Shown here in pieces: positions 1-9,405 of a DNA stretch of 64,000 nucleotides; within the stretch, counting starts at the first letter, position 1, and every line of letters begins with the position of its first letter. A program made the translations under genes and the position numbers. This DNA comes from Tepidimonas alkaliphilus (GTDB lineage: Bacteria; Pseudomonadota; Gammaproteobacteria; Burkholderiales; Burkholderiaceae_C). Location: contig NZ_VJNB01000001.1 in assembly GCF_007556595.1 (NCBI RefSeq), forward strand, positions 124,001 to 188,000. Reading direction: 5' to 3'. Below the pieces are notes generated by a model. That model ran no database searches and was not told the DNA's origin. It was given only the letters and a program-made list of their open reading frames with translations.

Positions 1-1
1 G

Positions 2-2083
2 GTCACCATGGAGACTGGCGAGATCGCCCGCCAGGCCACCGGCGCCGTGCTGCTCGACATGGACGGCACCGTCGTGCTGGCCACCGTCGTCGCCCGTCCC
101 GAAGCCAAGCCGGGCCAGGACTTCTTCCCGCTGACAGTCGATTACGTCGAAAAAGCCTATGCTGCCGGCAAGATTCCCGGCAGCTTTTTCAAGCGCGAAG
201 GTCGCCCGAGCGAATACGAGACGCTGACCAGCCGCCTGATCGACCGCCCGATCCGGCCGCTGTTTCCGGACGGCTTTTTCAACGAGGTGCAGATCGTTGT
301 CCACACGCTGTCGCTGAACCCGGACGTCGATGCCGACATCCCGGCGATGATTGCCTCCAGCGCCGCGCTGGCCATCAGCGGCATCCCGTTCAACGGGCCG
401 ATTGGTGCGGCGCGCGTCGGCTACATCAACGGCGAGTATGTGCTCAACCCCGGGCCGGCGCAGCGCGCCAACTCGCGTCTGGATCTGGTGGTGGCCGGCA
501 CCGAATCGGCGGTGCTGATGGTGGAATCGGAGGCCGATCAGCTGCCCGAAGATGTGATGCTGGAGGCCGTCATGTTCGGCCACGAGCAGGGCAAGGTGGT
601 CATCGAAGCCATCCACGACCTCGTGCGCGTGGCCGGCAAGCCGGCGTGGGACTGGCAGCCGCCGCCGCGCGACGAGGCACTGATCGCCAAGGTCACCGAG
701 CTGGGCGAGCAGCGGCTGCGCGCGGCCTACCAGATCCGCAACAAGCAGGCCCGCACGCAAGCGTTGCGCGAAGCTTACGCGGCGGTCAAGGCCGGCTTGA
801 CGGAGCAGGGCGTCGCGTTCGACGAGGTCAAGGTTGACGGCCTGCTGTTCGAGATCGAGGCGCGCATCGTGCGCCAGCAGATCCTCAGCGGTGAGCCGCG
901 CATCGACGGCCGCGACACGCGCACCGTGCGCCCGATCGAGATCCGCACCGGCTTGCTGCCGCGCACCCACGGCTCGGCGCTGTTCACGCGCGGCGAGACG
1001 CAGGCGCTGGTGATCGCCACGCTGGGCACCGAGCGCGACGCGCAGATCATCGACGCGCTGTCGGGTGAATACCAGGACCGCTTCATGCTGCACTACAACA
1101 TGCCGCCGTTTGCCACCGGCGAGACGGGGCGGGTCGGCGCGCCGAAGCGGCGCGAGATCGGCCACGGTCGCCTGGCCAAGCGGGCGCTGGTGGCCTGTCT
1201 GCCAAGCAAGGATGAGTTCCCCTACACCATCCGCGTCGTCTCCGAGATCACCGAGTCCAACGGTTCCTCGTCGATGGCCACCGTTTGCGGCGGGTGCCTC
1301 GCGCTGATGGACGCCGGCGTGCCGATGAAGGCGCACGTGGCCGGCATCGCCATGGGCCTGATCAAGGAAGGCAACAAGTTCGCGGTGCTGACCGACATCC
1401 TGGGTGACGAGGACCACCTCGGCGACATGGATTTCAAGGTCGCCGGCACCACGCAGGGCGTCACGGCGCTGCAGATGGACATCAAGATCCAGGGCATCAC
1501 CAAGGAGATCATGCAGGTGGCGCTGGCCCAGGCCAAGGAGGCGCGCCTGCACATCCTGGCCAAGATGCAAGAAGCCATCGCGGGTGCGCGCGAAGAGATT
1601 TCGATCTACGCCCCGCGGCTTTATACGATGAAGATCAACCCGGAGCGCATCCGCGACGTGATCGGCAAGGGCGGCGCCACCATCCGCGCCATTACCGAGG
1701 AGACCGGCACGACGATCGACATTGCCGAAGACGGCACCATCACCATTGCCTCCACCGACGCCGACCGCGCCGCGCTGGCGCGCAAGCGCATCGAGGAGCT
1801 GACCGCCGAGGTGGAAGTGGGGCAAGTCTATGAAGGCACGGTCACCAAGCTGCTCGACTTTGGCGCCCTGGTCAACATCCTGCCGGGTCGCGATGGTCTG
1901 CTGCACATCAGCCAAATCGCCAACCAGCGCATCGAAAAGGTCAGCGACGTGCTGCAAGAGGGCCAAGTGGTCAAGGTCAAGGTCATCGAGACCGACGACA
2001 AAGGCCGCGTCAAGCTGTCGATGCGCGCGCTGCTGGAGCCCGGCGCGCAGGCGGCGCAGCAGCAGCAACAGCAGCAGCAGTGA
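2..2083 (+). CDS. pnp: Polyribonucleotide nucleotidyltransferase (PNPase), 5' end cut by the window
   Basis: Phosphorolytic 3'-5' exoribonuclease of the RNA degradosome, in the cytoplasm. The reading frame is open from base 2, and the first ATG (base 8, in [10 protein letters not shown]) is internal: family members carry roughly 20 more residues with the strand before this motif. Two RNase PH-like modules are followed by a KH domain with its GxxG loop (IGKGGATI, about residue 552 counted from base 8) and an S1 domain from about residue 604 to the end. The C-terminus is a run of eight glutamines instead of the usual acidic or Ala/Gly tail. An NADPH:quinone oxidoreductase gene follows 34 bases downstream. 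Identity is certain; only the start is missing. Confidence 0.97.
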   Translation, partial: VTMETGEIARQATGAVLLDMDGTVVLATVVARPEAKPGQDFFPLTVDYVEKAYAAGKIPGSFFKREGRPSEYETLTSRLIDRPIRPLFPDGFFNEVQIVVHTLSLNPDVDADIPAMIASSAALAISGIPFNGPIGAARVGYINGEYVLNPGPAQRANSRLDLVVAGTESAVLMVESEADQLPEDVMLEAVMFGHEQGKVVIEAIHDLVRVAGKPAWDWQPPPRDEALIAKVTELGEQRLRAAYQIRNKQARTQALREAYAAVKAGLTEQGVAFDEVKVDGLLFEIEARIVRQQILSGEPRIDGRDTRTVRPIEIRTGLLPRTHGSALFTRGETQALVIATLGTERDAQIIDALSGEYQDRFMLHYNMPPFATGETGRVGAPKRREIGHGRLAKRALVACLPSKDEFPYTIRVVSEITESNGSSSMATVCGGCLALMDAGVPMKAHVAGIAMGLIKEGNKFAVLTDILGDEDHLGDMDFKVAGTTQGVTALQMDIKIQGITKEIMQVALAQAKEARLHILAKMQEAIAGAREEISIYAPRLYTMKINPERIRDVIGKGGATIRAITEETGTTIDIAEDGTITIASTDADRAALARKRIEELTAEVEVGQVYEGTVTKLLDFGALVNILPGRDGLLHISQIANQRIEKVSDVLQEGQVVKVKVIETDDKGRVKLSMRALLEPGAQAAQQQQQQQQ
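2057..2080 (+). repeat. CAG/CAA trinucleotide repeat coding for Gln8 at the PNPase C-terminus
   Basis: Eight consecutive Gln codons, all CAG except one CAA, directly before the pnp stop codon. Simple-sequence tracts of this type can change length by slippage; a unit change here would only alter the tail and keep the stop in frame. Confidence 0.9.
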
Positions 2084-2117
2084 CGCACGGTTCCACGACG
2101 GCGCGCGGGGGACGGCG

Positions 2118-3131
2118 ATGGCTCACCTGATGAACGCGATTGAGATCAGCGCCCCGGGCGCGCCCGACGTGCTGCGGCTGGCGCAGCGCCCTAGGCCGCA
2201 GCCGCGCGACGGCGAGGTGCTGATCCGCGTGAGCGCCAGCGGCGTCAACCGCCCCGACGTGCTGCAGCGCCGCGGCGCCTACCCGCCGCCGCCCGGCGCC
2301 TCCGACGTGCCGGGGCTGGAGGTGGCCGGCGCCATCGAGAGCGGCGACGTCAAGGCGATGGAGGCTGCCGGGCTGCGCATCGGCCAGCGCGTCTGCGCGC
2401 TGCTGGCCGGCGGCGGCTACGCCGAATATTGCGTCGCACCGGTCGGCCAGGTGCTGCCGGTGCCGCGCGGCTGGACCGACGTCGAGGCCGCCGGGCTGCC
2501 GGAGACCTTTTTCACCGTCTGGAGCAACGTGTTCGACCGCGGCCGGCTGCAGGCCGGCGAGACGTTGCTCGTGCACGGGGGCGCCAGCGGCATCGGCGTG
2601 GCGGCGATCCAGATGGCGCGCGCCTTTGGCGCGCGCGTGCTTGTCACCGTCGGCAGCCGCGACAAGGCAGAGGCCTGTCGGCAACTCGGGGCTGAGCACG
2701 CGATCCTCTACCGCGAGCAGGATTTCGTCGCCGAGGTGCAGCGCCTGACCGCCGGCCGCGGCGCCGACGTCATCCTCGACATGGTCGCCGGCCCCTACGT
2801 GGAGCGCGAGATCGGCTGTCTGGCCGACGATGGTCGGCTGGTCATCATCGCGGTGCAGGGTGGCGCCGAGGCGCGCTTCGACGCCGGCCAGGTGCTGCGC
2901 CGGCGGCTGACCATCACCGGCTCGACGCTGCGGCCGCGCCCGGTGGCGTTCAAGGCGGCGATCGCGCACGCGCTGCGCCAGCGGGTCTGGCCGCTGTTGG
3001 AATCGGGAGCGATCCGTCCGGTGGTGCACCGTGTGCTGCCGGCGGCGCAGGCCGCCGAGGCGCATGCCTTGATGGAGTCCGGCGCGCACATCGGCAAAAT
3101 CATTCTGGATTGGACGGCGCCGCCGTCCTGA
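2118..3131 (+). CDS. NAD(P)H:quinone oxidoreductase, zinc-independent MDR family
   Basis: A 337-residue medium-chain dehydrogenase/reductase of the quinone oxidoreductase (Qor/PIG3-like) branch, reducing quinones or other enones with NADPH in the cytosol. Visible: N-terminal GroES-like domain with the family signature [13 protein letters not shown], a Rossmann domain with [15 protein letters not shown] as the dinucleotide-binding glycine motif, and no zinc-binding cysteine set. The length is normal for the family. The ATG at 2118 gives [10 protein letters not shown]; the ATG four codons later (2130) is an equally good start. It sits between pnp and tpiA, an arrangement I infer to be an operon from the short spacing. 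The substrate cannot be assigned. Confidence 0.9.
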   Translation: MAHLMNAIEISAPGAPDVLRLAQRPRPQPRDGEVLIRVSASGVNRPDVLQRRGAYPPPPGASDVPGLEVAGAIESGDVKAMEAAGLRIGQRVCALLAGGGYAEYCVAPVGQVLPVPRGWTDVEAAGLPETFFTVWSNVFDRGRLQAGETLLVHGGASGIGVAAIQMARAFGARVLVTVGSRDKAEACRQLGAEHAILYREQDFVAEVQRLTAGRGADVILDMVAGPYVEREIGCLADDGRLVIIAVQGGAEARFDAGQVLRRRLTITGSTLRPRPVAFKAAIAHALRQRVWPLLESGAIRPVVHRVLPAAQAAEAHALMESGAHIGKIILDWTAPPS

Positions 3132-3153
3132 ACACGCTCTGGAGGACGCTTTC

Positions 3154-3900
3154 GTGACGCGCAAGCTGATTGCAGGCAACTGGAAGATGAACGGCAGCCT
3201 CGAGGCCAACGAGGCGCTGCTGCGCGCTGTGCTGGCCGGATTGCCAGCGGCGCTTGGGGCCGATGTGGCGGTGTGTGTGCCGGCGCCTTACTTGGCGCAG
3301 GTGCAGGCGCTGTGCCAGGGCAGCCCGGTGGCCTGGGGCGCGCAGGACGTCTCTGCGCACGAGCGCGGCGCTTACACCGGCGAAGTGAGCGCCGCGATGC
3401 TGTGCGACTTTGGTTGCCGCTACGTCATCGTTGGCCATTCGGAGCGGCGTCAATACCACGGTGAGACCGATGAGGTGGTCGCGGCCAAGGCGCAGCGGGC
3501 GCTGTCCGCGGGTTTGACGCCGATCGTCTGCGTCGGCGAAACCCAGGCGCAGCGCGACGCAGGGCAGACGGAAACGGTGGTGCAACGCCAGCTCGCCGCC
3601 GTGTTGCAGTCCGTGGGCGCTGCGGCAGCCGGCATGGTGGTCGCCTACGAGCCGGTGTGGGCGATCGGCACGGGCCGCACCGCTACGCCAGAGCAGGCGC
3701 AGGCGGTGCACGCGCTGCTGCGCGCGCAGCTGCGCGCGGCGCTGCCGGATGATCGAGCGGTGCGCATCCTCTATGGTGGCAGCATGAACGCCAGCAACGC
3801 CGCGGCGCTGCTGGCTCAGCCCGACATCGACGGCGGTCTGGTTGGCGGGGCCTCCCTGAAGGCGGACGAATTTCTGCGCATCGTGGCCGCCGCAGCTTGA
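3154..3900 (+). CDS. tpiA: Triosephosphate isomerase
   Basis: Interconverts dihydroxyacetone phosphate and glyceraldehyde 3-phosphate in glycolysis and gluconeogenesis. The 248 residues form a complete TIM barrel: substrate lysine in GNWKMNG (Lys11), catalytic His95 in VGHSERR, catalytic Glu166 in [11 protein letters not shown], and the phosphate-binding GGS and GGLVGGASL loops near the C-terminus. The start is a GTG preceded by GGAGGA (3141-3146) at good distance; no ATG fits the family N-terminus. It is followed by secG, the usual Burkholderiales order. Confidence 0.98.
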   Translation: MTRKLIAGNWKMNGSLEANEALLRAVLAGLPAALGADVAVCVPAPYLAQVQALCQGSPVAWGAQDVSAHERGAYTGEVSAAMLCDFGCRYVIVGHSERRQYHGETDEVVAAKAQRALSAGLTPIVCVGETQAQRDAGQTETVVQRQLAAVLQSVGAAAAGMVVAYEPVWAIGTGRTATPEQAQAVHALLRAQLRAALPDDRAVRILYGGSMNASNAAALLAQPDIDGGLVGGASLKADEFLRIVAAAA

Positions 3901-3992
3901 TGCGGCTCGATCGATGGGCCGGGCCGCCCGCGGGTGAGGCAGGCTGTTTGGCCAGCGCGGTCGATCTTTCTCGAACCCAAGAAAGGGCAAGC

Positions 3993-4358
3993 ATGAACGT
4001 TTTGCATACGCTGCTGGTGATCGTGCAAGTGCTGTCGGCGCTGGCGATGATTGGCTTGGTGCTGGTGCAGCATGGCAAAGGGGCCGATGCGGGCGCGGCC
4101 TTTGGCGGCACCTCCGCCAGCCTGTTCGGCGCCAGCGGCGGGGCCAATTTTTTGTCCCGCAGCACCGCGGTGCTGGCCACGGTGTTTTTGGCTTCCACCT
4201 TGGGGTTGGCCTTCATCGGCTATCAGCGTCCCCAAGCCGCCGCACCTGGCTCCAGCGTGCTGGAGCGGGCTGCGCCACCGGCGCCGGCGGCCCCGGCTGC
4301 GCCAGCCGCGCCGCCTGCAGGCGCAGCCGATCAGGCGTCGCAAATTCCGGGCAAGTGA
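3993..4358 (+). CDS. secG: Preprotein translocase subunit SecG
   Basis: Small non-essential subunit of the SecYEG translocon in the inner membrane. The 121-residue product has two membrane segments (about residues 3-25 and 52-72) joined by the conserved cytoplasmic loop with QHGKGADAGAAFGG and SASLFG. The C-terminal tail is long and Ala/Pro-rich, typical of betaproteobacterial SecG. ATG at 3993 follows GAAAGGG. The tRNA-Leu gene lies 136 bases downstream. Confidence 0.96.
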   Translation: MNVLHTLLVIVQVLSALAMIGLVLVQHGKGADAGAAFGGTSASLFGASGGANFLSRSTAVLATVFLASTLGLAFIGYQRPQAAAPGSSVLERAAPPAPAAPAAPAAPPAGAADQASQIPGK

Positions 4359-4410
4359 AGGTGGCAAACGGGCTGTGACGAAGGGCCCGTCAAGCGCTGG
4401 GTTTTCCGGC

Positions 4411-4416
4411 TACAAT
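4411..4416 (+). promoter_or_regulatory. Candidate -10 element (TACAAT) upstream of tRNA-Leu and the nuo operon
   Basis: TACAAT lies 78 bases upstream of the tRNA, in the only gene-free space between secG and tRNA-Leu. A convincing -35 box at 16-18 bp was not found. The same GCTACAAT context recurs before other genes in the window. Confidence 0.4.
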
Positions 4417-4494
4417 TCGCGGGTTCGTCGTCGATGGATGCGCTGCGCAGCCGGTGAGGTGCAGCCAGATCCGGCCCTCGACGATGCCGCCCTT

Positions 4495-4579
4495 GCCGAC
4501 GTGGTGGAATTGGTAGACACGCTATCTTGAGGGGGTAGTGGCGAAAGCTGTGCGAGTTCGAGTCTCGCCGTCGGCACCA
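4495..4579 (+). tRNA. tRNA-Leu (anticodon GAG)
   Basis: An 85-nt type II tRNA with encoded CCA. The acceptor stem pairs GCCGACG (4495-4501) with CGTCGGC (4569-4575), followed by A and CCA (4577-4579). The anticodon stem CTATC/GGTAG encloses the loop TTGAGGG, giving anticodon GAG at 4529-4531, which reads CUC and CUU leucine codons. A variable arm and a T-loop TTCGAGT are present. It lies between secG and nuoA, the conserved Burkholderiales position. Confidence 0.97.
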
Positions 4580-4594
4580 CAGAACCATCACAAC

Positions 4595-4620
4595 AAGGGC
4601 GCCTTCAGGGCGCCTTTTTT
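4595..4620 (+). terminator. Rho-independent terminator after tRNA-Leu
   Basis: GGCGCC (4598-4603), a 5-nt loop, GGCGCC (4609-4614) and six T, with AAG/TTT extending the stem. The T-run ends 11 bases before the nuoA start codon, so any nuo transcript starting upstream must read through it. Confidence 0.85.
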
Positions 4621-4631
4621 CGGAGACGACC

Positions 4632-4991
4632 GTGAGCCTCGAGCAGTATCTGCCCGTGTTGCTGTTCCTATTGGTGGGATTGGCGGTGGGCGTGCTCCCT
4701 CAAGTGGTGGGCTATCTGCTCGGGCCGCAGCGTCCCGACCCTGAAAAAAACTCCCCCTACGAATGCGGCTTCGAGGCGTTTGAAGACGCGCGCATGAAGT
4801 TCGACGTGCGCTACTACCTCGTGGCTATCCTGTTCATTCTGTTCGATCTCGAAATTGCCTTCCTGATCCCGTGGGCGGTGGCGTTTGCCGATATTGGCGC
4901 CACGGGCTTTTGGGCCGGGGTCATGTTTTTGATGATCCTGGTGGTGGGCTTTGTTTACGAATGGAAAAAAGGGGCGCTGGACTGGGAGTGA
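4632..4991 (+). CDS. nuoA: NADH-quinone oxidoreductase subunit A
   Basis: Membrane-arm subunit of respiratory complex I, near the quinone-binding junction. 119 residues with three membrane helices (about 6-28, 60-85 and 90-112) and the conserved loop [20 protein letters not shown]. The start is a GTG preceded by CGGAGA directly after the tRNA terminator T-run, leaving no room for a promoter of its own. First gene of the 14-gene nuo operon. Confidence 0.97.
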   Translation: MSLEQYLPVLLFLLVGLAVGVLPQVVGYLLGPQRPDPEKNSPYECGFEAFEDARMKFDVRYYLVAILFILFDLEIAFLIPWAVAFADIGATGFWAGVMFLMILVVGFVYEWKKGALDWE

Positions 4992-5063
4992 GCATTGAGG
5001 CTCTCCCGCCGGCGCTCGCGCGCCGTCCGACAGCTTAGGACGGCGCAGGCCAGGAGCAGACGC

Positions 5064-5543
5064 ATGATCGAGGGTGTGTTCAAGCAGGGTTTTCTCACCA
5101 CCAGCTACGACGCGGTGGTGAATTGGGCCAAGACCGGCTCCCTGTGGCCGATGACGTTTGGTCTGGCGTGCTGCGCGGTCGAAATGATGCACGCGGCCAC
5201 CGCGCGCTACGACATCGCCCGCTTCGGCGCCGAGGTGTTCCGCGCCAGCCCGCGCCAGTCGGATTTGATGATCGTGGCCGGCACGCTGTGCAACAAGATG
5301 GCCCCCGCGCTGCGCAAGGTGTATGACCAGATGGCCGAGCCGCGCTGGGTCATCAGCATGGGCTCGTGCGCCAACGGCGGCGGCTACTACCACTACAGCT
5401 ACAGCGTGGTGCGCGGCTGCGACCGTATCGTGCCGGTGGACGTTTACGTGCCGGGCTGCCCGCCGACGGCGGAAGCGCTGCTGTACGGGATCATCCAGCT
5501 GCAGCACAAGATCCGGCGCACGCAAACCATCGCGCGCGTCTGA
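5064..5543 (+). CDS. nuoB: NADH-quinone oxidoreductase subunit B
   Basis: Carries iron-sulfur cluster N2, the last electron carrier before ubiquinone. 159 residues; the N2 ligands are the adjacent Cys36-Cys37 (GLACCAVE), Cys102 (MGSCANGGG) and Cys132 (VPGCPPT). The ATG at 5064 follows CAGGAGCAGACGC and gives the family N-terminus [10 protein letters not shown]. 72 bases separate it from nuoA. Confidence 0.98.
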   Translation: MIEGVFKQGFLTTSYDAVVNWAKTGSLWPMTFGLACCAVEMMHAATARYDIARFGAEVFRASPRQSDLMIVAGTLCNKMAPALRKVYDQMAEPRWVISMGSCANGGGYYHYSYSVVRGCDRIVPVDVYVPGCPPTAEALLYGIIQLQHKIRRTQTIARV

Positions 5544-5572
5544 CGGACAAGGCTGGGCAGGAGGGGCAAGCG

Positions 5573-6223
5573 ATGACACAAAGCTTGGATGTCGGGCGCT
5601 GGGCCGCGCTGGCGCAGCAGACCGAGCGCCCAGCGCCGGAGGCGGTGCATGACGCCGTGCAGGCGGCGCTGGACGGTCTCGAGGCGCGCGTGGAGCTGCA
5701 GCGCGGCGAAGTCACAGCGGTCGTGCCGGCGGCGCGCTACCACGAGGCGATGCTGAGGTTGCGCGACGCCGACGGCTGCCGCTTCGAGCAGCTGATCGAT
5801 TTATGCGGGGTGGATTACTCCACCTACGGCGACGGCCGCTGGGAAGGCCCGCGCTTTGCGGTGGTGGTGCATCTGCTGTCGGTGACCTTGAACCAGCGGG
5901 TTCGGGTGCGCACATTCTGCCCGGATGATGACTTCCCCATGATCGATTCGGTGGTTGATGTGTGGCCTTCCGCGAATTGGTATGAGCGCGAAGCGTTCGA
6001 CCTGTTCGGCATCGTCTTCGAGGGCCACCCCGACCTGCGCCGCATCCTGACCGACTACGGCTTCATTGGGCACCCGTTCCGCAAGGATTTCCCGCTGTCC
6101 GGGCACGTCGAGATGCGCTACGACCCTGAGCGGCGCCGCGTGGTGTATGAACCCGTGACGATCGAGCCGCGCGAAATCACCCCGCGCATCATTCGCGAGG
6201 ACGCCTACGGGGGGCTGCACTAA
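5573..6223 (+). CDS. nuoC: NADH-quinone oxidoreductase subunit C
   Basis: Peripheral-arm subunit (30-kDa family) that lines the quinone-reduction chamber with NuoD. 216 residues, with the family signature around [22 protein letters not shown] and the C-terminal RRVVYEP motif. It is separate from nuoD, unlike the fused nuoCD of enterobacteria. ATG at 5573 follows GGAGGGGCAAGCG. Confidence 0.97.
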   Translation: MTQSLDVGRWAALAQQTERPAPEAVHDAVQAALDGLEARVELQRGEVTAVVPAARYHEAMLRLRDADGCRFEQLIDLCGVDYSTYGDGRWEGPRFAVVVHLLSVTLNQRVRVRTFCPDDDFPMIDSVVDVWPSANWYEREAFDLFGIVFEGHPDLRRILTDYGFIGHPFRKDFPLSGHVEMRYDPERRRVVYEPVTIEPREITPRIIREDAYGGLH

Positions 6224-6259
6224 ACGGCGCGCCTGCGGCGCCCGAGCTGGATCGCAGAC

Positions 6260-7513
6260 ATGGCAGAGATCAAGAACTACACCCTCAACTTCGGCCCGCA
6301 GCACCCCGCCGCCCACGGTGTGCTGCGCCTGGTGCTGGAGCTCGACGGCGAGGTCGTGCAGCGCGCCGACCCGCACATCGGCTTGCTGCACCGCGCCACC
6401 GAGAAGCTCGCCGAGCACAAGACGTATATCCAGTCGCTGCCCTACATGGACCGGCTGGACTACGTCTCGATGATGTGCAACGAGCACGCCTACTGTCTGG
6501 CGATAGAGAAGTTGCTCGGCATCGAGGTGCCGATCCGCGCGCAATACATCCGCGTGATGTTCGCCGAAATCACGCGGCTGCTGAATCACTTGATGTGGCT
6601 CGGCTCGCACGGCAACGACTGCGGCAGCTCCACTATTCTCCTCTACTGCTTCCGCGAGCGCGAGGATCTGTTCGACATGTATGAGGCGGTGTCTGGCGCG
6701 CGCATGCATGCGGCTTACTTCCGCCCGGGCGGGGTGTATCGTGACCTGCCGGACACGATGCCGCAGCACAAGCCCAGCCGCGTGCGCAGCGCCCGCGCCA
6801 CCGAGGAGCTCAACCGCAACCGCCAGGGCTCGCTGCTGGACTTCATCGACGACTTCACGCAGCGCTTCCCCAAGTACCTGGACGAATACCACACGCTGCT
6901 GACCGACAACCGCATCTGGAAGCAGCGCACGGTTGGCATCGGCGTCGTGCCGCCGGAGAAGGCGCTGGCGCTGGGCATGACCGGCCCGATGCTGCGCGGC
7001 TCCGGCATCCCGTGGGATTTGCGCAAGAAGCAGCCGTACGAGGTCTATGATCGGCTGGATTTCGATATTCCAGTCGGCACCAATGGCGACACCTACGATC
7101 GCTACTTGGTGCGCATGGAAGAAATGCGCCAGTCCAACCGCATCATCAAGCAATGCGTGGATTGGCTGCGCGCCAACCCCGGCCCGGTCATCACCGATAA
7201 CCTGAAGGTGGCGCCGCCGAAGCGCGAGGCGATGAAGGCCGACATGGAGGCCCTCATTCACCACTTCAAGCTGTTCACCGAGGGCTTCCACGTGCCGCCC
7301 GGCGAGGCCTACGCCGCGGTGGAACACCCCAAGGGCGAGTTTGGCATTTACCTGATCAGCGACGGCGCCAACAAGCCCTATCGCCTCAAGATCCGCGCGC
7401 CGGGGTTTGCGCACCTCTCGACGCTGGACGAGCTGGCCCGCGGGCACATGCTGGCCGACGCGGTGGCTATCATCGGCACGCTGGACATCGTGTTTGGAGA
7501 GATCGACCGATGA
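6260..7513 (+). CDS. nuoD: NADH-quinone oxidoreductase subunit D
   Basis: 49-kDa subunit that binds the ubiquinone headgroup at the bottom of the peripheral arm. 417 residues, starting with the typical [18 protein letters not shown]; it contains the family signature [13 protein letters not shown] and the ending [14 protein letters not shown]. Related to [NiFe]-hydrogenase large subunits but without the metal-binding cysteines, as expected. Its stop overlaps the nuoE start (ATGA). Confidence 0.98.
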   Translation: MAEIKNYTLNFGPQHPAAHGVLRLVLELDGEVVQRADPHIGLLHRATEKLAEHKTYIQSLPYMDRLDYVSMMCNEHAYCLAIEKLLGIEVPIRAQYIRVMFAEITRLLNHLMWLGSHGNDCGSSTILLYCFREREDLFDMYEAVSGARMHAAYFRPGGVYRDLPDTMPQHKPSRVRSARATEELNRNRQGSLLDFIDDFTQRFPKYLDEYHTLLTDNRIWKQRTVGIGVVPPEKALALGMTGPMLRGSGIPWDLRKKQPYEVYDRLDFDIPVGTNGDTYDRYLVRMEEMRQSNRIIKQCVDWLRANPGPVITDNLKVAPPKREAMKADMEALIHHFKLFTEGFHVPPGEAYAAVEHPKGEFGIYLISDGANKPYRLKIRAPGFAHLSTLDELARGHMLADAVAIIGTLDIVFGEIDR

Positions 7514-8043
7514 GCACCGACACCCCCCGCCCCGTCGAGCCGATGGCGCTGTCGGAGGCGACCAAGCAGCGCTTTGCGCGCGAGGTGGCCAAGTACCCGG
7601 CGGATCAGCGGCAGTCGGCCGTGATGGCGTGCCTGGCCATCATCCAGCAAGAGCAGGGCTGGGTCAGCCCCGCGGCGGAGCTGGCGGTGGCCGACTACCT
7701 TGGCATGGCGCCGATGGCCGTGCACGAGGTCACGACCTTCTACAACATGTTCAACACCCAGCCGGTGGGGCGTTTCAAGATCAACGTCTGCACCAACCTG
7801 CCGTGCGCGCTGCGCGACGGGGCGCGCACGCTGAAGCTGCTGGCCGACAAGCTCGGCGTGGAGCCGGGCGGCACCACCGCCGACGGCTGTTTCACGCTGC
7901 AGCAATCGGAGTGCCTGGGCGCGTGCGCCGACGCGCCGGTGCTGCTGGTCAACGACCGGCACATGTGCAGCTTCATGACGCCGGAGAGGCTGGATCAGCT
8001 GATCGAGGGGCTGCGCGCGGCGGCTGCGGAGGAGCGGGCATGA
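7510..8043 (+). CDS. nuoE: NADH-quinone oxidoreductase subunit E
   Basis: 24-kDa subunit with the [2Fe-2S] cluster N1a in the NADH dehydrogenase module. 177 residues in a thioredoxin-like fold; cluster ligands are Cys94, Cys99, Cys135 and Cys139. It overlaps nuoD by four bases at its start, and its stop overlaps the nuoF ATG, so E and F are probably translationally coupled. Confidence 0.97.
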   Translation: MSTDTPRPVEPMALSEATKQRFAREVAKYPADQRQSAVMACLAIIQQEQGWVSPAAELAVADYLGMAPMAVHEVTTFYNMFNTQPVGRFKINVCTNLPCALRDGARTLKLLADKLGVEPGGTTADGCFTLQQSECLGACADAPVLLVNDRHMCSFMTPERLDQLIEGLRAAAAEERA

Positions 8044-9392
8044 AGGTCGAGGCTTTGCTGAAGCAGTTCCAGGCCACTGGGGTGCAGACCTGCTTCCACG
8101 GGCGCCACATTCAGCCGCAGATTTACGCCGGGCTTGACGGCACCAATTGGCGGCTGAAAGACTACGAGGCCCGCGGCGGCTACCAGGCGCTGCGCAAGGT
8201 GCTCGGCAAGGATGGCGGGCCGGGCATGACGCCGGATGAGGTCATTGCCGAGGTCAAGACCAGCGCCCTGCGCGGTCGCGGCGGCGCGGGCTTTCCCACG
8301 GGCCTCAAGTGGAGCTTCATGCCGCGGCAGTTCCCGGGGCAGAAATACCTGGTCTGCAACTCTGACGAGGGCGAGCCCGGCACGTGCAAGGACCGCGACA
8401 TCCTGATGCACAACCCGCACATCGTCATCGAGGGCATGCTGATCGCCGCCTACGCGATCGGCGCTTCGGTCGGCTACAACTACATCCACGGCGAGATCTT
8501 CCAAGTTTATGAGCGCTTTGAAGAAGCGTTGGAAGAGGCGCGCGCCGCCGGCTACCTCGGCGACAACATCCTTGGCAGCGGCTTCAGCTTCCAGCTCTAC
8601 GCCCACCATGGCTGGGGCGCTTACATCTGCGGCGAGGAGACGGCGCTGCTGGAGTCGTTGGAAGGCAAGAAGGGCCAGCCGCGCTTCAAGCCGCCGTTCC
8701 CAGCGAGTTTTGGCCTCTACGGCAAGCCGACCACCATCAACAACACCGAGACGTTCGCCGCGGTGCCGTGGATCATCCGCCACGGCGGCCAGGCCTACCT
8801 GGAGGTCGGCAAGCCCAACAACGGCGGCACCAAGATCTTCTCGGTCAGCGGCGACGTCGAGCGCCCCGGCAACTACGAGATCCCGCTGGGTACGCCGTTT
8901 GCCAAGCTGCTGGAACTCGCCGGCGGCGTGCGCGGCGGGCGCAAGCTCAAGGCTGTGATCCCCGGCGGTTCCTCGGCGCCGGTGCTGCCGGCCGAGATCA
9001 TGATGGACTTGACGATGGACTACGACGCCATCGCCAAGGCCGGCTCGATGCTGGGCTCCGGCGCCGTCATCGTCATGGACGAGACGCGCTGCATGGTCAA
9101 GTCGCTGCAGCGGCTAAGCTACTTCTACATGCACGAATCGTGCGGCCAGTGCACGCCGTGCCGCGAAGGCACCGGCTGGCTGTGGCGCGTGGTGGATCGG
9201 ATCGAGCGCGGGCTGGGTCGTCCGCAGGATCTGGAGCTGCTCGACAACGTCGCCGAAAACATCATGGGCCGCACGATCTGCGCGCTGGGGGATGCGGCGG
9301 CGATGCCGGTGCGCGGGATGATCAAGCACTTCCGCCACGAATTCGAGTACCACGTCGAACACAAGACCTGCATGGTTCCGGCCTATGTCTGA
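8040..9392 (+). CDS. nuoF: NADH-quinone oxidoreductase subunit F
   Basis: 51-kDa flavoprotein that binds NADH and FMN and starts electron transfer. 450 residues; glycine-rich nucleotide site RGRGGAGFP (residues 78-86) and the SDEGEPGT loop. The [4Fe-4S] cluster N3 ligands are Cys368, Cys371 and Cys374 in [12 protein letters not shown] plus Cys414 in TICALGD. The ATG overlaps the nuoE stop. Confidence 0.98.
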   Translation: MKVEALLKQFQATGVQTCFHGRHIQPQIYAGLDGTNWRLKDYEARGGYQALRKVLGKDGGPGMTPDEVIAEVKTSALRGRGGAGFPTGLKWSFMPRQFPGQKYLVCNSDEGEPGTCKDRDILMHNPHIVIEGMLIAAYAIGASVGYNYIHGEIFQVYERFEEALEEARAAGYLGDNILGSGFSFQLYAHHGWGAYICGEETALLESLEGKKGQPRFKPPFPASFGLYGKPTTINNTETFAAVPWIIRHGGQAYLEVGKPNNGGTKIFSVSGDVERPGNYEIPLGTPFAKLLELAGGVRGGRKLKAVIPGGSSAPVLPAEIMMDLTMDYDAIAKAGSMLGSGAVIVMDETRCMVKSLQRLSYFYMHESCGQCTPCREGTGWLWRVVDRIERGLGRPQDLELLDNVAENIMGRTICALGDAAAMPVRGMIKHFRHEFEYHVEHKTCMVPAYV

Positions 9393-9405
9393 GGGAAGCC
9401 CCGCC

